Part shown: in pieces, positions 8,489 through 16,497 of the stretch
How the letters are laid out: every line of letters starts with the position of its first letter
Numbering within the stretch: position 1 is the stretch's first letter
From: Micromonospora pisi
GTDB lineage: Bacteria; Actinomycetota; Actinomycetes; Mycobacteriales; Micromonosporaceae
Direction: 5' to 3'
Assembly: GCF_003633685.1 (NCBI RefSeq)
Contig: NZ_RBKT01000001.1
Coordinates: 2,046,001 to 2,110,000, forward strand
DNA length: 64,000 bases
Made by a program: the position numbers and the translations under genes
The notes under the pieces: model-generated
What the model was told of the DNA's origin: nothing
Seen by the model: the letters and a program-made list of their open reading frames with translations, nothing else
Databases searched by the model: none

Positions 8489-9073
8489 GTGCCTCTGAAC
8501 GCGTCACGGAACAGCCTGGTCTTGCCGATCCTCGGACTCCTCGTCGAGCAGCCGGCGCATGGCTACGACATCACGACACGCCTACGCGAGCGATACGGAC
8601 ACCTCTCGGTCACCCGCAGCACGGTCACGTCCCTGCTGAAGGCACTCGAGAGGGCAGGCCTGGTCTCCTCCCGGCTTCCCGAGCGAGTAGGTAACCGGCC
8701 ACCACGTACGGCCTACGAGTTGACTGCGGCAGGTCTCGCCGACTTCCGCCTCAAGGTCGAGGCTGGGGTGCGAGACACCCCGGCCGCGTCCGTGGACTTC
8801 GTCATGGCGGTCGCCTACGTCGGAGTTCTTGCGATCGACCAGGCGGCGTCCATCCTGCTTGGTCGAGCCGACCGGCTCGACCAGGAGCTGGCTGTCCTTT
8901 CGGAGCCACCCGACGGCGACGTACTCGAAGTGCACATGCTCGAAGTTGCCTACTGGCGCACCATCGTCGCCGCCGAAATCAGCTGGATCAGGAACCTGGT
9001 GCGCCGGATCCGGTCACACGAGATCGGCTGGCCGACCCAACGAACCGACCAACCTGGGAGTGCAGAAGCGTGA
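8489..9073 (+). CDS. PadR-family transcriptional regulator
   Basis: A 194-residue protein with the PadR winged helix at residues 8-80: ILGLLVEQPAHGYDI, RSTVTSLLKALERAGLV and a RTAYELTAAG wing. The C-terminal helices (about 95-185) would serve for dimerisation. It starts with GTG directly at the predicted transcription start, so the mRNA is probably leaderless. The stop overlaps the next gene as GTGA, placing that TIM-barrel-like protein in the same operon. PadR repressors release DNA on binding small molecules; the effector here is unknown. Confidence 0.85.
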   Translation: MPLNASRNSLVLPILGLLVEQPAHGYDITTRLRERYGHLSVTRSTVTSLLKALERAGLVSSRLPERVGNRPPRTAYELTAAGLADFRLKVEAGVRDTPAASVDFVMAVAYVGVLAIDQAASILLGRADRLDQELAVLSEPPDGDVLEVHMLEVAYWRTIVAAEISWIRNLVRRIRSHEIGWPTQRTDQPGSAEA

Positions 9074-10080
9074 AGTTCGGTATCTATCCGGGCGGACGGG
9101 CCGGCACCGTCTGCTCCCACCCACCCGATGTCGCCGCGATCCGCCACCTCGTCGACGACCTCTCGGACGGTCGCCCCTTCGTCATCCGCGAGTACGTGCA
9201 CTTCTTCGGCGACGCGGCACCGCCGGATGTCGTCACCTCACTCGGTGCCGAAGACGAACTCGCGCACCTGACGATGCCCGACGGGTGGTACGTCGAGGGA
9301 AACCGCGAACTGGACCTCGTGGTCAGCTACATCCCCCGGGCCGCCGACCTCTCCGGATGGCTGACCTTCCTCGACACCGTCATCGACCGCTACGGTCACC
9401 TAACGCGGTACCTCCAGGTGACGCTTGAGCCGAACTTCCCCATCCCGCTCATCGACGGAAGCGCACCCGGCGTGCTCGAAGCCCTGACCCTCGGCATCCC
9501 GCACGCACGCGCCGCACTGGACCGGCAGGGTCTCCAGCACGTGCGGATCGGCTTCTCCGTCGCCGAACCACCGGAATGGTTGGGCGGCGACGACCAATTC
9601 TGGTCGTACCTCTCCTCAATCCCGCACCACGACTTCGCGGCCCACGTCGACTACGTCGGCCTGGGCCTGTACCCCGACGCCTTCTCCCCCGTCGCCCCGC
9701 GGGGCAACCCAGGAGACACCGCATCCCTCACCACCCACGCCCTGCACCACTTGCGGGGCGGGTCGCTGCCCCGCGCGCACATCCCGCCCAGCACTCCCAT
9801 CCACATCGTGGAGAACGGCACCCCGAGCGGGTCACCGCGCACCGAGCAGGCACAGTGTGACTCACTGTCGGACATGCTCGGCGTCATCCTCACCGAACAA
9901 GAGTCTCTGAACATCACCCATTACGAACTGTTCAGCCTCAGGGACGCCGACAGCAGTTCCACGGAACCCACCGGAACACTGGGCATCGTCACCGACACCT
10001 ACCGGCCCAAGCCCGCTCTCACCGTCTACCGCAACATCGTCCACGGCACTGGCCAGCCTCCCGTGACCAGACAACCCTGA
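9070..10080 (+). CDS. Uncharacterised TIM-barrel, glycoside-hydrolase-like protein
   Basis: A 336-residue cytoplasmic protein with no signal peptide or membrane segment. Features such as FVIREYVHFFG, TLEPNFP, HVDYVGLGLYPDAFSP, HIVENGTPSG and LTVYRN follow the beta-alpha pattern of glycoside hydrolase barrels, with acidic residues at strand ends (E in VTLEPNFP, E in IVENG) that could be catalytic. This assignment is inference from pattern, not from a confirmed family. It begins at a GTG overlapping the PadR stop and is followed by a strong terminator, so the two genes form a closed operon. Its substrate may be related to the PadR effector. Confidence 0.6.
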   Translation: MKFGIYPGGRAGTVCSHPPDVAAIRHLVDDLSDGRPFVIREYVHFFGDAAPPDVVTSLGAEDELAHLTMPDGWYVEGNRELDLVVSYIPRAADLSGWLTFLDTVIDRYGHLTRYLQVTLEPNFPIPLIDGSAPGVLEALTLGIPHARAALDRQGLQHVRIGFSVAEPPEWLGGDDQFWSYLSSIPHHDFAAHVDYVGLGLYPDAFSPVAPRGNPGDTASLTTHALHHLRGGSLPRAHIPPSTPIHIVENGTPSGSPRTEQAQCDSLSDMLGVILTEQESLNITHYELFSLRDADSSSTEPTGTLGIVTDTYRPKPALTVYRNIVHGTGQPPVTRQP

Positions 10081-10103
10081 GTTCGGCGGACCGAAACGCA
10101 GCA

Positions 10104-10134
10104 AGGCGGGCCAATGTCCACTATTGGCCCGCCT
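10104..10134 (+). terminator. Strong hairpin terminator after the PadR operon
   Basis: A perfect 12-bp stem (AGGCGGGCCAAT at 10104-10115 with its complement at 10123-10134) and a 7-base loop, 24 bases after the stop. It has no U-tract, as is usual in actinomycetes. Confidence 0.8.
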
Positions 10135-10333
10135 GCACGCTCTGAAATACCGACGGACCGACACCGTCAACCCCTCGTGTCGCCGACGCGGTACGCCGAT
10201 CAATGCCCGCACATGCCGCGAGCCGGGCGTCACGGTGCGTAACGGCATGCGTCAGCGCTCCGCGTCCGGTCGTGCCGATCGCAGAACACCCGGGTCGTCG
10301 GTTCGGGCGATCACTCAGTGTCGAACCGGCCGA

Positions 10334-10365
10334 AAGCACGGTCCATAACGGCATGGACCGTGCTT
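10334..10365. repeat. 13-bp inverted repeat upstream of secreted hydrolase
   Basis: AAGCACGGTCCAT (10334-10346) and its exact complement (10353-10365) flank a 6-base spacer, about 45 bp before the hydrolase start. It could be an operator or an mRNA leader hairpin. A second termination role is possible but less likely, because the operon before it already has a terminator. Confidence 0.65.
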
Positions 10366-10407
10366 AGGACCGATGCCGGGACCGGACCGCCCGGTCATGG
10401 TGAACCC

Positions 10408-11607
10408 ATGCTATTTATCCGTCGACGTCGCGTCCTGGTCGCCACATGCCTGCTCGCGTTGGTCACCGTCGCCGTGTCCGCGACGACTCCCTCGGCCTCG
10501 GCCCGAGACACCGTTGCCGACCGCACATCGGCAACGCCGCCAAGCACACCGCGATTGCCCGAGCCCACCGGTCGTCAACCGGTTGGCACGACCTCGCTGC
10601 ATATGAAGGATCTCTCCCGGCCGGATCCCTGGGTTCCTACGGCGAAGGCGCGAGAACTCATGGTCTCGCTGTGGTACCCGGCGAAGACCAGAGACGGCCG
10701 GCGGGTGCAGTACCTGACGCCGAAGGAGTCCGAGCTCATCCTCCAAGGCAGCCTGGGTACGCCGTCCGACGTGCTCAGCAGAACACGGACCCACGCCATC
10801 GGCGACGCAGAGCCCGCGGGAGGCAGGCACAAGCTCCCCCTTGTCGTACTCTCGCCCGGCTTCACCTGGCCACGCAGTTCCCTCTCGGCCCTAGCCGAAG
10901 ACTTAGCCAGTTGGGGCTACGCGGTGGTGGGCATCGACCACACATATGAGACCTTCGCCACGACCTTTCCGGACGGACGGGTCACCACGTGTGCCGCGTG
11001 CGAACTGGAAGATGTCGAGGACTTCGGCAGAAAGGCGGAGGAGAGCAGAGCAGTCGACGTCTCGTTCGTGCTCGATCAGCTCCTCGGCGCTCATCCGAAG
11101 TGGATCGGCAGCAGGCTGCTCGATCCGTCCCGGATCGCGATCGCTGGCAGCTCCCTCGGCGGCGCGAGCAGCAGCGAGGTTATGCTGCGGGACCCGCGCG
11201 TGCGCGCCGGAATCAACATGGACGGTCACATGTTCGCCCCACTGCCCCCGGGCGGGCTATCGCGGCCATTCCTTTTCCTGGGTCAGCAGTCGTTCCACAG
11301 CCCCGGAAGCGCGGCCGACACGACATGGGACGACAACTGGCCGCTGCTGACAGGTTGGAAGCGCTGGCTCGTGGTGGCCGGGTCGGTGCACGCCTCCTTC
11401 ACCGACTACGACCTCCTGGCCGAGCAGATCGGCGCCGATCTGGGCAGCGACCTGACCGGGCTTCGGTCCGTGGAGATCACCCGCAGGTATGTCCGCGCGT
11501 TCTTCGACCTGAACCTTCGTGGAGTAGCACAACCGCTGCTGGACCGGCCTTCGGCGCGCTATCCCGAGGTCAGGTTCTGCTCGCCACCGGCAACGACCTG
11601 TCAGTAA
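10408..11607 (+). CDS. Secreted PAF-acetylhydrolase-like alpha/beta hydrolase
   Basis: A 399-residue protein beginning with a signal peptide (MLFIRRRRVLVATCLLALVT, Ala-rich cleavage region near residue 32). The catalytic fold is that of the PAF-acetylhydrolase/dienelactone-like group: LWYPA, LPLVVLSPGF, GYAVVGIDHTYE and the nucleophile elbow AGSSLGGAS around residue 248. INMDGHM and the late VAGSVHASFTDY supply the probable Asp and His. I start at 10408 because the signal peptide begins there. The ester substrate is unknown. Three Cys pairs or singles (TTCAACE, RFCSPPATTC) could form disulfides after export. Confidence 0.8.
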   Translation: MLFIRRRRVLVATCLLALVTVAVSATTPSASARDTVADRTSATPPSTPRLPEPTGRQPVGTTSLHMKDLSRPDPWVPTAKARELMVSLWYPAKTRDGRRVQYLTPKESELILQGSLGTPSDVLSRTRTHAIGDAEPAGGRHKLPLVVLSPGFTWPRSSLSALAEDLASWGYAVVGIDHTYETFATTFPDGRVTTCAACELEDVEDFGRKAEESRAVDVSFVLDQLLGAHPKWIGSRLLDPSRIAIAGSSLGGASSSEVMLRDPRVRAGINMDGHMFAPLPPGGLSRPFLFLGQQSFHSPGSAADTTWDDNWPLLTGWKRWLVVAGSVHASFTDYDLLAEQIGADLGSDLTGLRSVEITRRYVRAFFDLNLRGVAQPLLDRPSARYPEVRFCSPPATTCQ

Positions 11608-11863
11608 GGCTCGTAGTGGAGTCCGGCCCGCGGGCGTCCGACGCTTCACGAGCCGGGCTCCTAGCCCTAGTCGTTAGGACCGACCTGCGGCCTACGACCC
11701 ACACACAAGTAGCCGCGACCCGCGGGTTACGGTCTGTAACGGAGGGATGGCGGCGCTCAGCACACGGATCTGTCGATGAGCGAGCACCTGATCTTGAATG
11801 GCGGACCTGCTCTCGCCGACATGCGCCCCCATTCGCGGCGGACTGGACACTGGATCCGCCGCG

Positions 11864-13225
11864 TCAGTCTTCCCTGAGGAACACCGAGCTAAATAGGTCG
11901 GCTGCGTCGATGAGTTCGTCGGTCGGCAGCTTGAGAGCGCCACTGGTCACCTCATCATTGCCGTCCTCGGTGAGGACCCAAGTGATATCTACCGAGGTTG
12001 TCTGGGGATCCCTCGTGACGATCACGTAGTCGTCCTGGTCGCTCGTCCAGGGCACGTTCGGACGAAACGACTCCGGTGTTAGCACGACTTCGGCGTCGTC
12101 GCCGCGATTGTGCCATGCCACGGGGTAATTGTGGGAGTGGGCTCGCAGGGCGGCGAAGTCGATGGACGCTCCGAGCGGATGACTCGCGCGAAAAATGGGT
12201 TCGACCGCCGTCGTGTAGTCCGCGTCATCAGGATCGCGGTAGTCGAGCAGCTCACAGCCATGGAAGGTCACGATCAGGTGGGGCTTGGCGACGAACCTGT
12301 CCCGGCTGACGACGCGAACGCCAACACCTGTGAGCGCGACGCCCAAGAAGTGCTCACGGCCTCTCGCGATGTGCTGGGTTCTCCCTTTCCGCCACGTGGC
12401 TAATGCACGCTCACGGTCTTCTGCAGTCAGGTGCGCCGTGCCGCCGAAGACGCTCGAGGCCAGCCGAATCGACGTTGCCGCGAACGCGTCCTTCGCGAGC
12501 TCTGGTTCCTTGCCGAACTGCTCTTCTTCGTAGTCTCGGAGACTCTCCAGGACCTCTTCCGCACGGGCAACTCGGCTGATCGGGCCAAGCACTTCCACCT
12601 CAAGTGCGATCGGCGGCTTCCTGCCACCGCGCGCTCGTTCGACGAGTGCCTCGACCTCTCCGGAACGAGCCGGCCTGGTATTGCTGGTGCCCCGTACGTA
12701 GATCGCGCCGTCTTCCAGGTTGTCGCGGCGGTCGTCTCCCTGAAAGCTCTTGTGGCACGCGAAGATCGTCTGCCCTTCCTGCGGTGGCTGCGCGATAACG
12801 AACAGCACCTCGTGCTCGGCGTCTACACCGATCCTTCCGAACTCGAACGCCGGGAACTGCGGCCCGAGGTAGGGACGGAGACGATCTTCGAGTTCGTGTG
12901 CCTCCGTCCCGCGTGGTACGCCTGATGCGCCGTCCTTCTGCGCACCGATTACCAGCACCGCGTACCCACGGAAGTGCCTGGCGGCTTCGTGCGGACGCCG
13001 ATTGGCTGCGCCCAGAAGGAACTTCGCGATCTTGGCTGCGGCGGCCTTGCCGTTCGTGTCGAGAGTGCTCTTGACCTCGAGGTAGGTCGACTCAGCCTCG
13101 TCTCCGACAGCGATCACGTGGTCAAGGACGCCACGAAGAGCGCGTTCACCGAGAGGGGTGATATCGGTGTCCAGCCCTGAGTGCACCGAGCTGGAACCGA
13201 TGAAAATACCGTGATCATGCGGCAT
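11864..13225 (-). CDS. AlbA_2/Schlafen-type putative DNA-binding protein
   Basis: A 453-residue protein. Residues about 40-170 resemble the divergent AlbA_2 domain: ESTYLEVKSTLDTNGKAAAA, then KIAKFLLGAANR, a RGYAVLVIGA strand and GAIYVRGTSNTRPA near the end of the domain. In other bacteria this domain binds nucleic acid and often occurs in accessory or defence-linked genes. The remaining 280 residues are alpha/beta mixed with no family I recognise. The start at 13225 lacks a clear ribosome site. It stands alone, flanked by a strong hairpin upstream (13306-13342) and a 256-bp empty stretch downstream. A defence role is only a guess. Confidence 0.65.
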   Translation of the reverse strand: MPHDHGIFIGSSSVHSGLDTDITPLGERALRGVLDHVIAVGDEAESTYLEVKSTLDTNGKAAAAKIAKFLLGAANRRPHEAARHFRGYAVLVIGAQKDGASGVPRGTEAHELEDRLRPYLGPQFPAFEFGRIGVDAEHEVLFVIAQPPQEGQTIFACHKSFQGDDRRDNLEDGAIYVRGTSNTRPARSGEVEALVERARGGRKPPIALEVEVLGPISRVARAEEVLESLRDYEEEQFGKEPELAKDAFAATSIRLASSVFGGTAHLTAEDRERALATWRKGRTQHIARGREHFLGVALTGVGVRVVSRDRFVAKPHLIVTFHGCELLDYRDPDDADYTTAVEPIFRASHPLGASIDFAALRAHSHNYPVAWHNRGDDAEVVLTPESFRPNVPWTSDQDDYVIVTRDPQTTSVDITWVLTEDGNDEVTSGALKLPTDELIDAADLFSSVFLRED

Positions 13226-13305
13226 GGCACGATTCTCTCATCAACCTCTACTCGCTCTTGGCTCGCTGCGGGGCTCTGTTGCATTGAGCGGTGGCGTGTC
13301 GAACG

Positions 13306-13342
13306 CGAGGATGCCCCGGGCGCTTCGCCCGGGGCATCCTCG
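13306..13342 (-). terminator. 17-bp perfect hairpin terminator
   Basis: Arms at 13306-13322 and 13326-13342 are exactly complementary with a 3-base loop (core GATGCCCCGGGCG). It lies six bases beyond the stop of the small minus-strand ORF 13348-13587 and upstream of the AlbA_2 gene, so it would insulate the latter. Confidence 0.8.
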
Positions 13343-13347
13343 ATCGC

Positions 13348-13587
13348 TCAAAGCGTGAAGCTGGCGTCCACGATCATTGATCGGCCGGTCGCGCTGCGCG
13401 TTTGCAGTTCTGTGACGTGCCCCCGGCTGGAGACGAACCTGCACGCGTCGACCGTGACGTTGCCTGGGGTGAGCTGGGCGGATGCACGGGTTGACCTCGT
13501 GTTCGAGCTGCCAAGGCGGTTGCAGTTTGGTGGTTTCAAACAGGCTTCCTGCTGCACTGACGGTCGGCCCGTCTGCGTTCGCACCAT
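13348..13587 (-). CDS. Small hypothetical protein or gene remnant (79 aa)
   Basis: Encodes MVRTQTGRPSVQQEACLKPP and ends RSMIVDASFTL directly before a strong terminator, which argues that a real transcript ends here. Two Cys (EACLKPPNC) plus DACRF are present, as in small secreted domains, but no signal peptide is in frame. The start at 13587 has only a poorly spaced GGTGAGG. It may be the C-terminal remainder of a longer gene disrupted at about 13590-13670. No family recognised. Confidence 0.35.
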   Translation of the reverse strand: MVRTQTGRPSVQQEACLKPPNCNRLGSSNTRSTRASAQLTPGNVTVDACRFVSSRGHVTELQTRSATGRSMIVDASFTL

Positions 13588-13676
13588 GCCCTCACCGTGT
13601 CGGCGACGACGGACTCATCTGCCGAGATCAGGGCGTCCAGTCCGCCGGCCGGGTTCGCCGGGCGCGACCGCGGTGT

Positions 13677-14099
13677 TCAGGGGCCGCCGACGCTTCCCGG
13701 TAAGGCGTTGTCCAGTGCCAGGGTGAGCTCGGCGATCCGCCATCCGCTGTCGGACCGGCGTAGTCCGAACGTGTAGACGCCGGTCGAGATCACCTGCACG
13801 TTCCCGCCGGTGTTCCTCGTCTGCGTCAGATAGGCCTGTACCTGAGCGCTGTTGGCGTCCGCTGTCCTGACCACGACATTGCTCAGTTGGTGCCGCACCC
13901 TTCCGGTCTGGGCCGCGTGCCCGTCACGGACGAAGTCGAGCACCGTCGTGCGTCCGGCGACAGGGCCGAGCACTCCCTGTCCCGGCACCGTGAAGGTCCA
14001 GGTGGTGTCCTGGGTCAGAATCGCTTCCAGCGCGGGCACGTTCAGCTCGTCCAGGGCGTGAGCGTAGTTCTCCACCGCGTGCTGGAGTTCGGTGATCAC
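13677..14099 (-). CDS. SnoaL/NTF2-like protein
   Basis: A 140-residue protein of the NTF2/SnoaL fold: HAVENYAHALDELNVPALEA at the N-terminus, LTQDTTWTFTVPG, GRTTVLDFV and a C-terminal SGWRIAELTLALDN strand pair. It starts at a GTG that overlaps the stop of the oxidoreductase gene as GTGA, so the two are co-translated. Such proteins act as small-molecule isomerases, hydrolases or accessory domains. Residue-level activity cannot be assigned here. It probably works with the oxidoreductase on one substrate and under the divergent LysR regulator. Confidence 0.75.
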   Translation of the reverse strand: MITELQHAVENYAHALDELNVPALEAILTQDTTWTFTVPGQGVLGPVAGRTTVLDFVRDGHAAQTGRVRHQLSNVVVRTADANSAQVQAYLTQTRNTGGNVQVISTGVYTFGLRRSDSGWRIAELTLALDNALPGSVGGP

Positions 14100-15094
14100 G
14101 AGACCACCGTCAGCACGATCTTGCCCTGGATGTGGCCCTGCGCGGCTCGCGTGTGTGCGTTGCCGGCCTCGGACAGCGGATACGTGCTGTCCACCCCGAC
14201 CTGGAGCTTGCCCTCGTCGAACAGGCGCCCGATCTCGGCGAGCTGGGGGCCGTTGGAACGCACCTGGATATTGGAAACCGAGATGCCCAGGCGCGCCGTC
14301 TCTTCCGGGTCGTACTGGGCGAAGAACACCGGAAGCATGGTGCCGCCACGCTTGAGCACGGTCAGGAAGCGTGAGCTGTCCGGGCCACCGACCGTGTCGA
14401 TCACGAGGTCGACATCGCTGACCACGTCCGCGGCCCGCGTCCGGGTGTAGTCGATGAACTCGTCGGCGCCGAGCTTGCGCAGGAACTGCTCGTGGCGGCC
14501 CGAGGCGACCGCGACCACGCGCGCTCCCTTCCACTTCGCCAGCTGCACCGCGAAGTGGCCCACTCCGCCGGCGGCCCCGTTGACCAGCACGGTCATCCCC
14601 GGTGTGATCGGCACCGGCTGATGCACCTGACTGGTGAACGGTGACGGCACGTCGTGGCCAAGATCGATCAAATACTGCCAGGCCGTGAGCACGGCCATCG
14701 GGGCCCCGGCCGCCTGTACGTGGTCGATACCGGCCGGCTTGCGGGCCAGGTCCGACGCCGGCGCGGCCACATACTCGGCGTACGTCCGGCCGTCGAACCC
14801 GGGGAACCTCAGCATGCCGAAGACCTCGTCACCGACGGCGAACTCCGCCACGTCCGCAGCGACCGCCTGGACCACACCCGACATGTCCGTTCCGGGAGTC
14901 AACGGGAACTCCAGCGGCGGACGCATCTCGGTCGGCATGACCTTCAGACCCTCCCGCAGGTACCAGTCCGGCGGGTTGATGCCCGCCGCGTACACCCGGA
15001 CGAGGACCTCGCCCGGTCCGATCTCGGGCACCGGCACCTCGTCGTACTGCAAAAGTTCCGGCCCGCCGGCCTCGTGGAACTGGATCGCCTTCAT
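14096..15094 (-). CDS. Zinc-free MDR-family NADPH oxidoreductase
   Basis: A 332-residue quinone-oxidoreductase-like medium-chain reductase. The N-terminal GroES-like part has VLVRVYAAGINPPDWYLREG and FPLTPGTDMSGVV; the Rossmann part has VNGAAGGVGHFAVQLAKW and DLVIDTVGG. The zinc-ligand cysteines of alcohol dehydrogenases are absent, so it is a reductase of the quinone or enone type. The ATG at 15094 (MKAIQFHEAG) is the usual family start; in-frame ATGs 27-42 bases upstream have poor spacing to GAGGGAG. It is divergent from the LysR gene at 15195, which is likely its regulator. Confidence 0.85.
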   Translation of the reverse strand: MKAIQFHEAGGPELLQYDEVPVPEIGPGEVLVRVYAAGINPPDWYLREGLKVMPTEMRPPLEFPLTPGTDMSGVVQAVAADVAEFAVGDEVFGMLRFPGFDGRTYAEYVAAPASDLARKPAGIDHVQAAGAPMAVLTAWQYLIDLGHDVPSPFTSQVHQPVPITPGMTVLVNGAAGGVGHFAVQLAKWKGARVVAVASGRHEQFLRKLGADEFIDYTRTRAADVVSDVDLVIDTVGGPDSSRFLTVLKRGGTMLPVFFAQYDPEETARLGISVSNIQVRSNGPQLAEIGRLFDEGKLQVGVDSTYPLSEAGNAHTRAAQGHIQGKIVLTVVS

Positions 15095-15194
15095 CACGCC
15101 TGTGCTTTCTCGGGGAAACATTGCTCCCTCAGTCAAGGCCGGAACGGCCTAGCCGTCCAAGACCGGTTCGGCAACCCGATCATTCCGAAAAGAC

Positions 15195-16106
15195 ATGACG
15201 CGTACGCTTAGCCGGGTGAACGATCTCGGACAGGACCTGGAACTGCGGCTGGTGCGCTACTTCACAGCGGTCGCGGCGCACCAGAACTTCGGCCGGGCCG
15301 CCGCCGACCTGCACGTCGCCCAGCCGGCGCTGAGCCGCCAGATCCAGCGACTCGAGAAACAACTCGGCGCACGACTGCTGGACCGCGTACCCCAGGGCAC
15401 CCGGCTCACTCCGGCCGGCCAGGCGTTCCTCCCCCGGGCCCAAGCCCTGCTGCAGGCCGCCCGGCAGGCCGAACTGGCCGTACGCGACCAGGCCGAGACC
15501 GAACGGATCACCATCGGCTACGTCGAAGACCTCGTGATCACTGCCGCGGTTCGGGAACTGCGCCGCCGCCACCCGCACGCCGAGATCACCACCCGGTACC
15601 TGAGCTGCCGCGACGTGGGAGCGCTGTCCGACAAGCGCGTCGATGCCCTGATCGGGCGGGCCCCGCTGCCGCTGGCCGCCGACAAGGTGCTCACCACCCC
15701 GCTGTACGAGGAACCCCGGATGCTCGTGGTCCCGCGCGGTCATTCCTTGGCTGACCGCGCGTCGGTGACCTCGGAGGAACTGGCCGGCGAGAAGGCGGTT
15801 CCCTGCGCTTTCGAGACCGCGGACTGGACCTCCTACCAGCTCCTCGGGCCCGGTGTGCCACCGATGGAGAGCTACGAGGACAAGCTCGAACTGGTCGCGA
15901 GCGGCCGGGCGATCGCCGTGCTACCAGTCGGCGATCTGCGCAGCTCGCTGCGTCCCGACCTGGTCACCGTCCCGATCAAAGGTGCTCCCCCCAGCCGGGT
16001 CGTCGTGGTCAGCCGCAAGGGCGACCCGAATCCAATGATCAAGAGTTTCCGGCTGGCGGCCAAGGCCGTCCTGACCGCCCCGGCAGCCTCACCGGCTTGG
16101 CTCTGA
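15195..16106 (+). CDS. LysR-family transcriptional regulator
   Basis: A 303-residue protein. The N-terminal winged helix (residues 15-75) reads RYFTAVAAHQNFGRAAADLH and VAQPALSRQIQRLEKQLGAR. The C-terminal periplasmic-binding-like ligand domain spans 95-300 (ERITIGYVEDLVI, MLVVPRGHSLA, ASGRAIAVLPVGDL). A GTG at 15216 is an alternative start. It is divergent from the oxidoreductase/SnoaL pair with about 100 bp between, the standard LysR arrangement, so it probably activates those genes. The co-inducer is unknown. Confidence 0.88.
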   Translation: MTRTLSRVNDLGQDLELRLVRYFTAVAAHQNFGRAAADLHVAQPALSRQIQRLEKQLGARLLDRVPQGTRLTPAGQAFLPRAQALLQAARQAELAVRDQAETERITIGYVEDLVITAAVRELRRRHPHAEITTRYLSCRDVGALSDKRVDALIGRAPLPLAADKVLTTPLYEEPRMLVVPRGHSLADRASVTSEELAGEKAVPCAFETADWTSYQLLGPGVPPMESYEDKLELVASGRAIAVLPVGDLRSSLRPDLVTVPIKGAPPSRVVVVSRKGDPNPMIKSFRLAAKAVLTAPAASPAWL

Positions 16107-16497
16107 ACTGCATCCACGGCTCCGAGCGATCGAAAGCCATTTCGTCACCCGCTCAGACCCAAACGCACGCACGCTTCTGCCGCGATCCGCGCGCATCCGC
16201 CCGTCCTGCGGTGACCGACGTAGTTAGATCACGCTGTCGTCCTAGTGGGCGAAGGCAATCCCTGATCCGGCCGTCGTCTGTCCGTCGGCTTGTGGATCTC
16301 CGTATGTCAGCGTGTACCTAGCACTCCAAGCCGTACCCGACGCACGCTCGCAAGCAGCGTCTCCTCTGCTCAACGCGACGGGGAGCCGATCGCCGTCCGC
16401 CACCTCGGCCGGCTCGCCTGTGCCGTGGAGCTGGCGCAGGCGGCAATGGCCACACGACTGGCAGGCAATGGCCAGGTCATCGTTGACGGGACCAGCC
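16107..16497. other. Intergenic stretch between convergent genes
   Basis: Nothing supportable in about 390 bp; overlapping ORFs here are antisense or lack ribosome sites. Confidence 0.5.
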
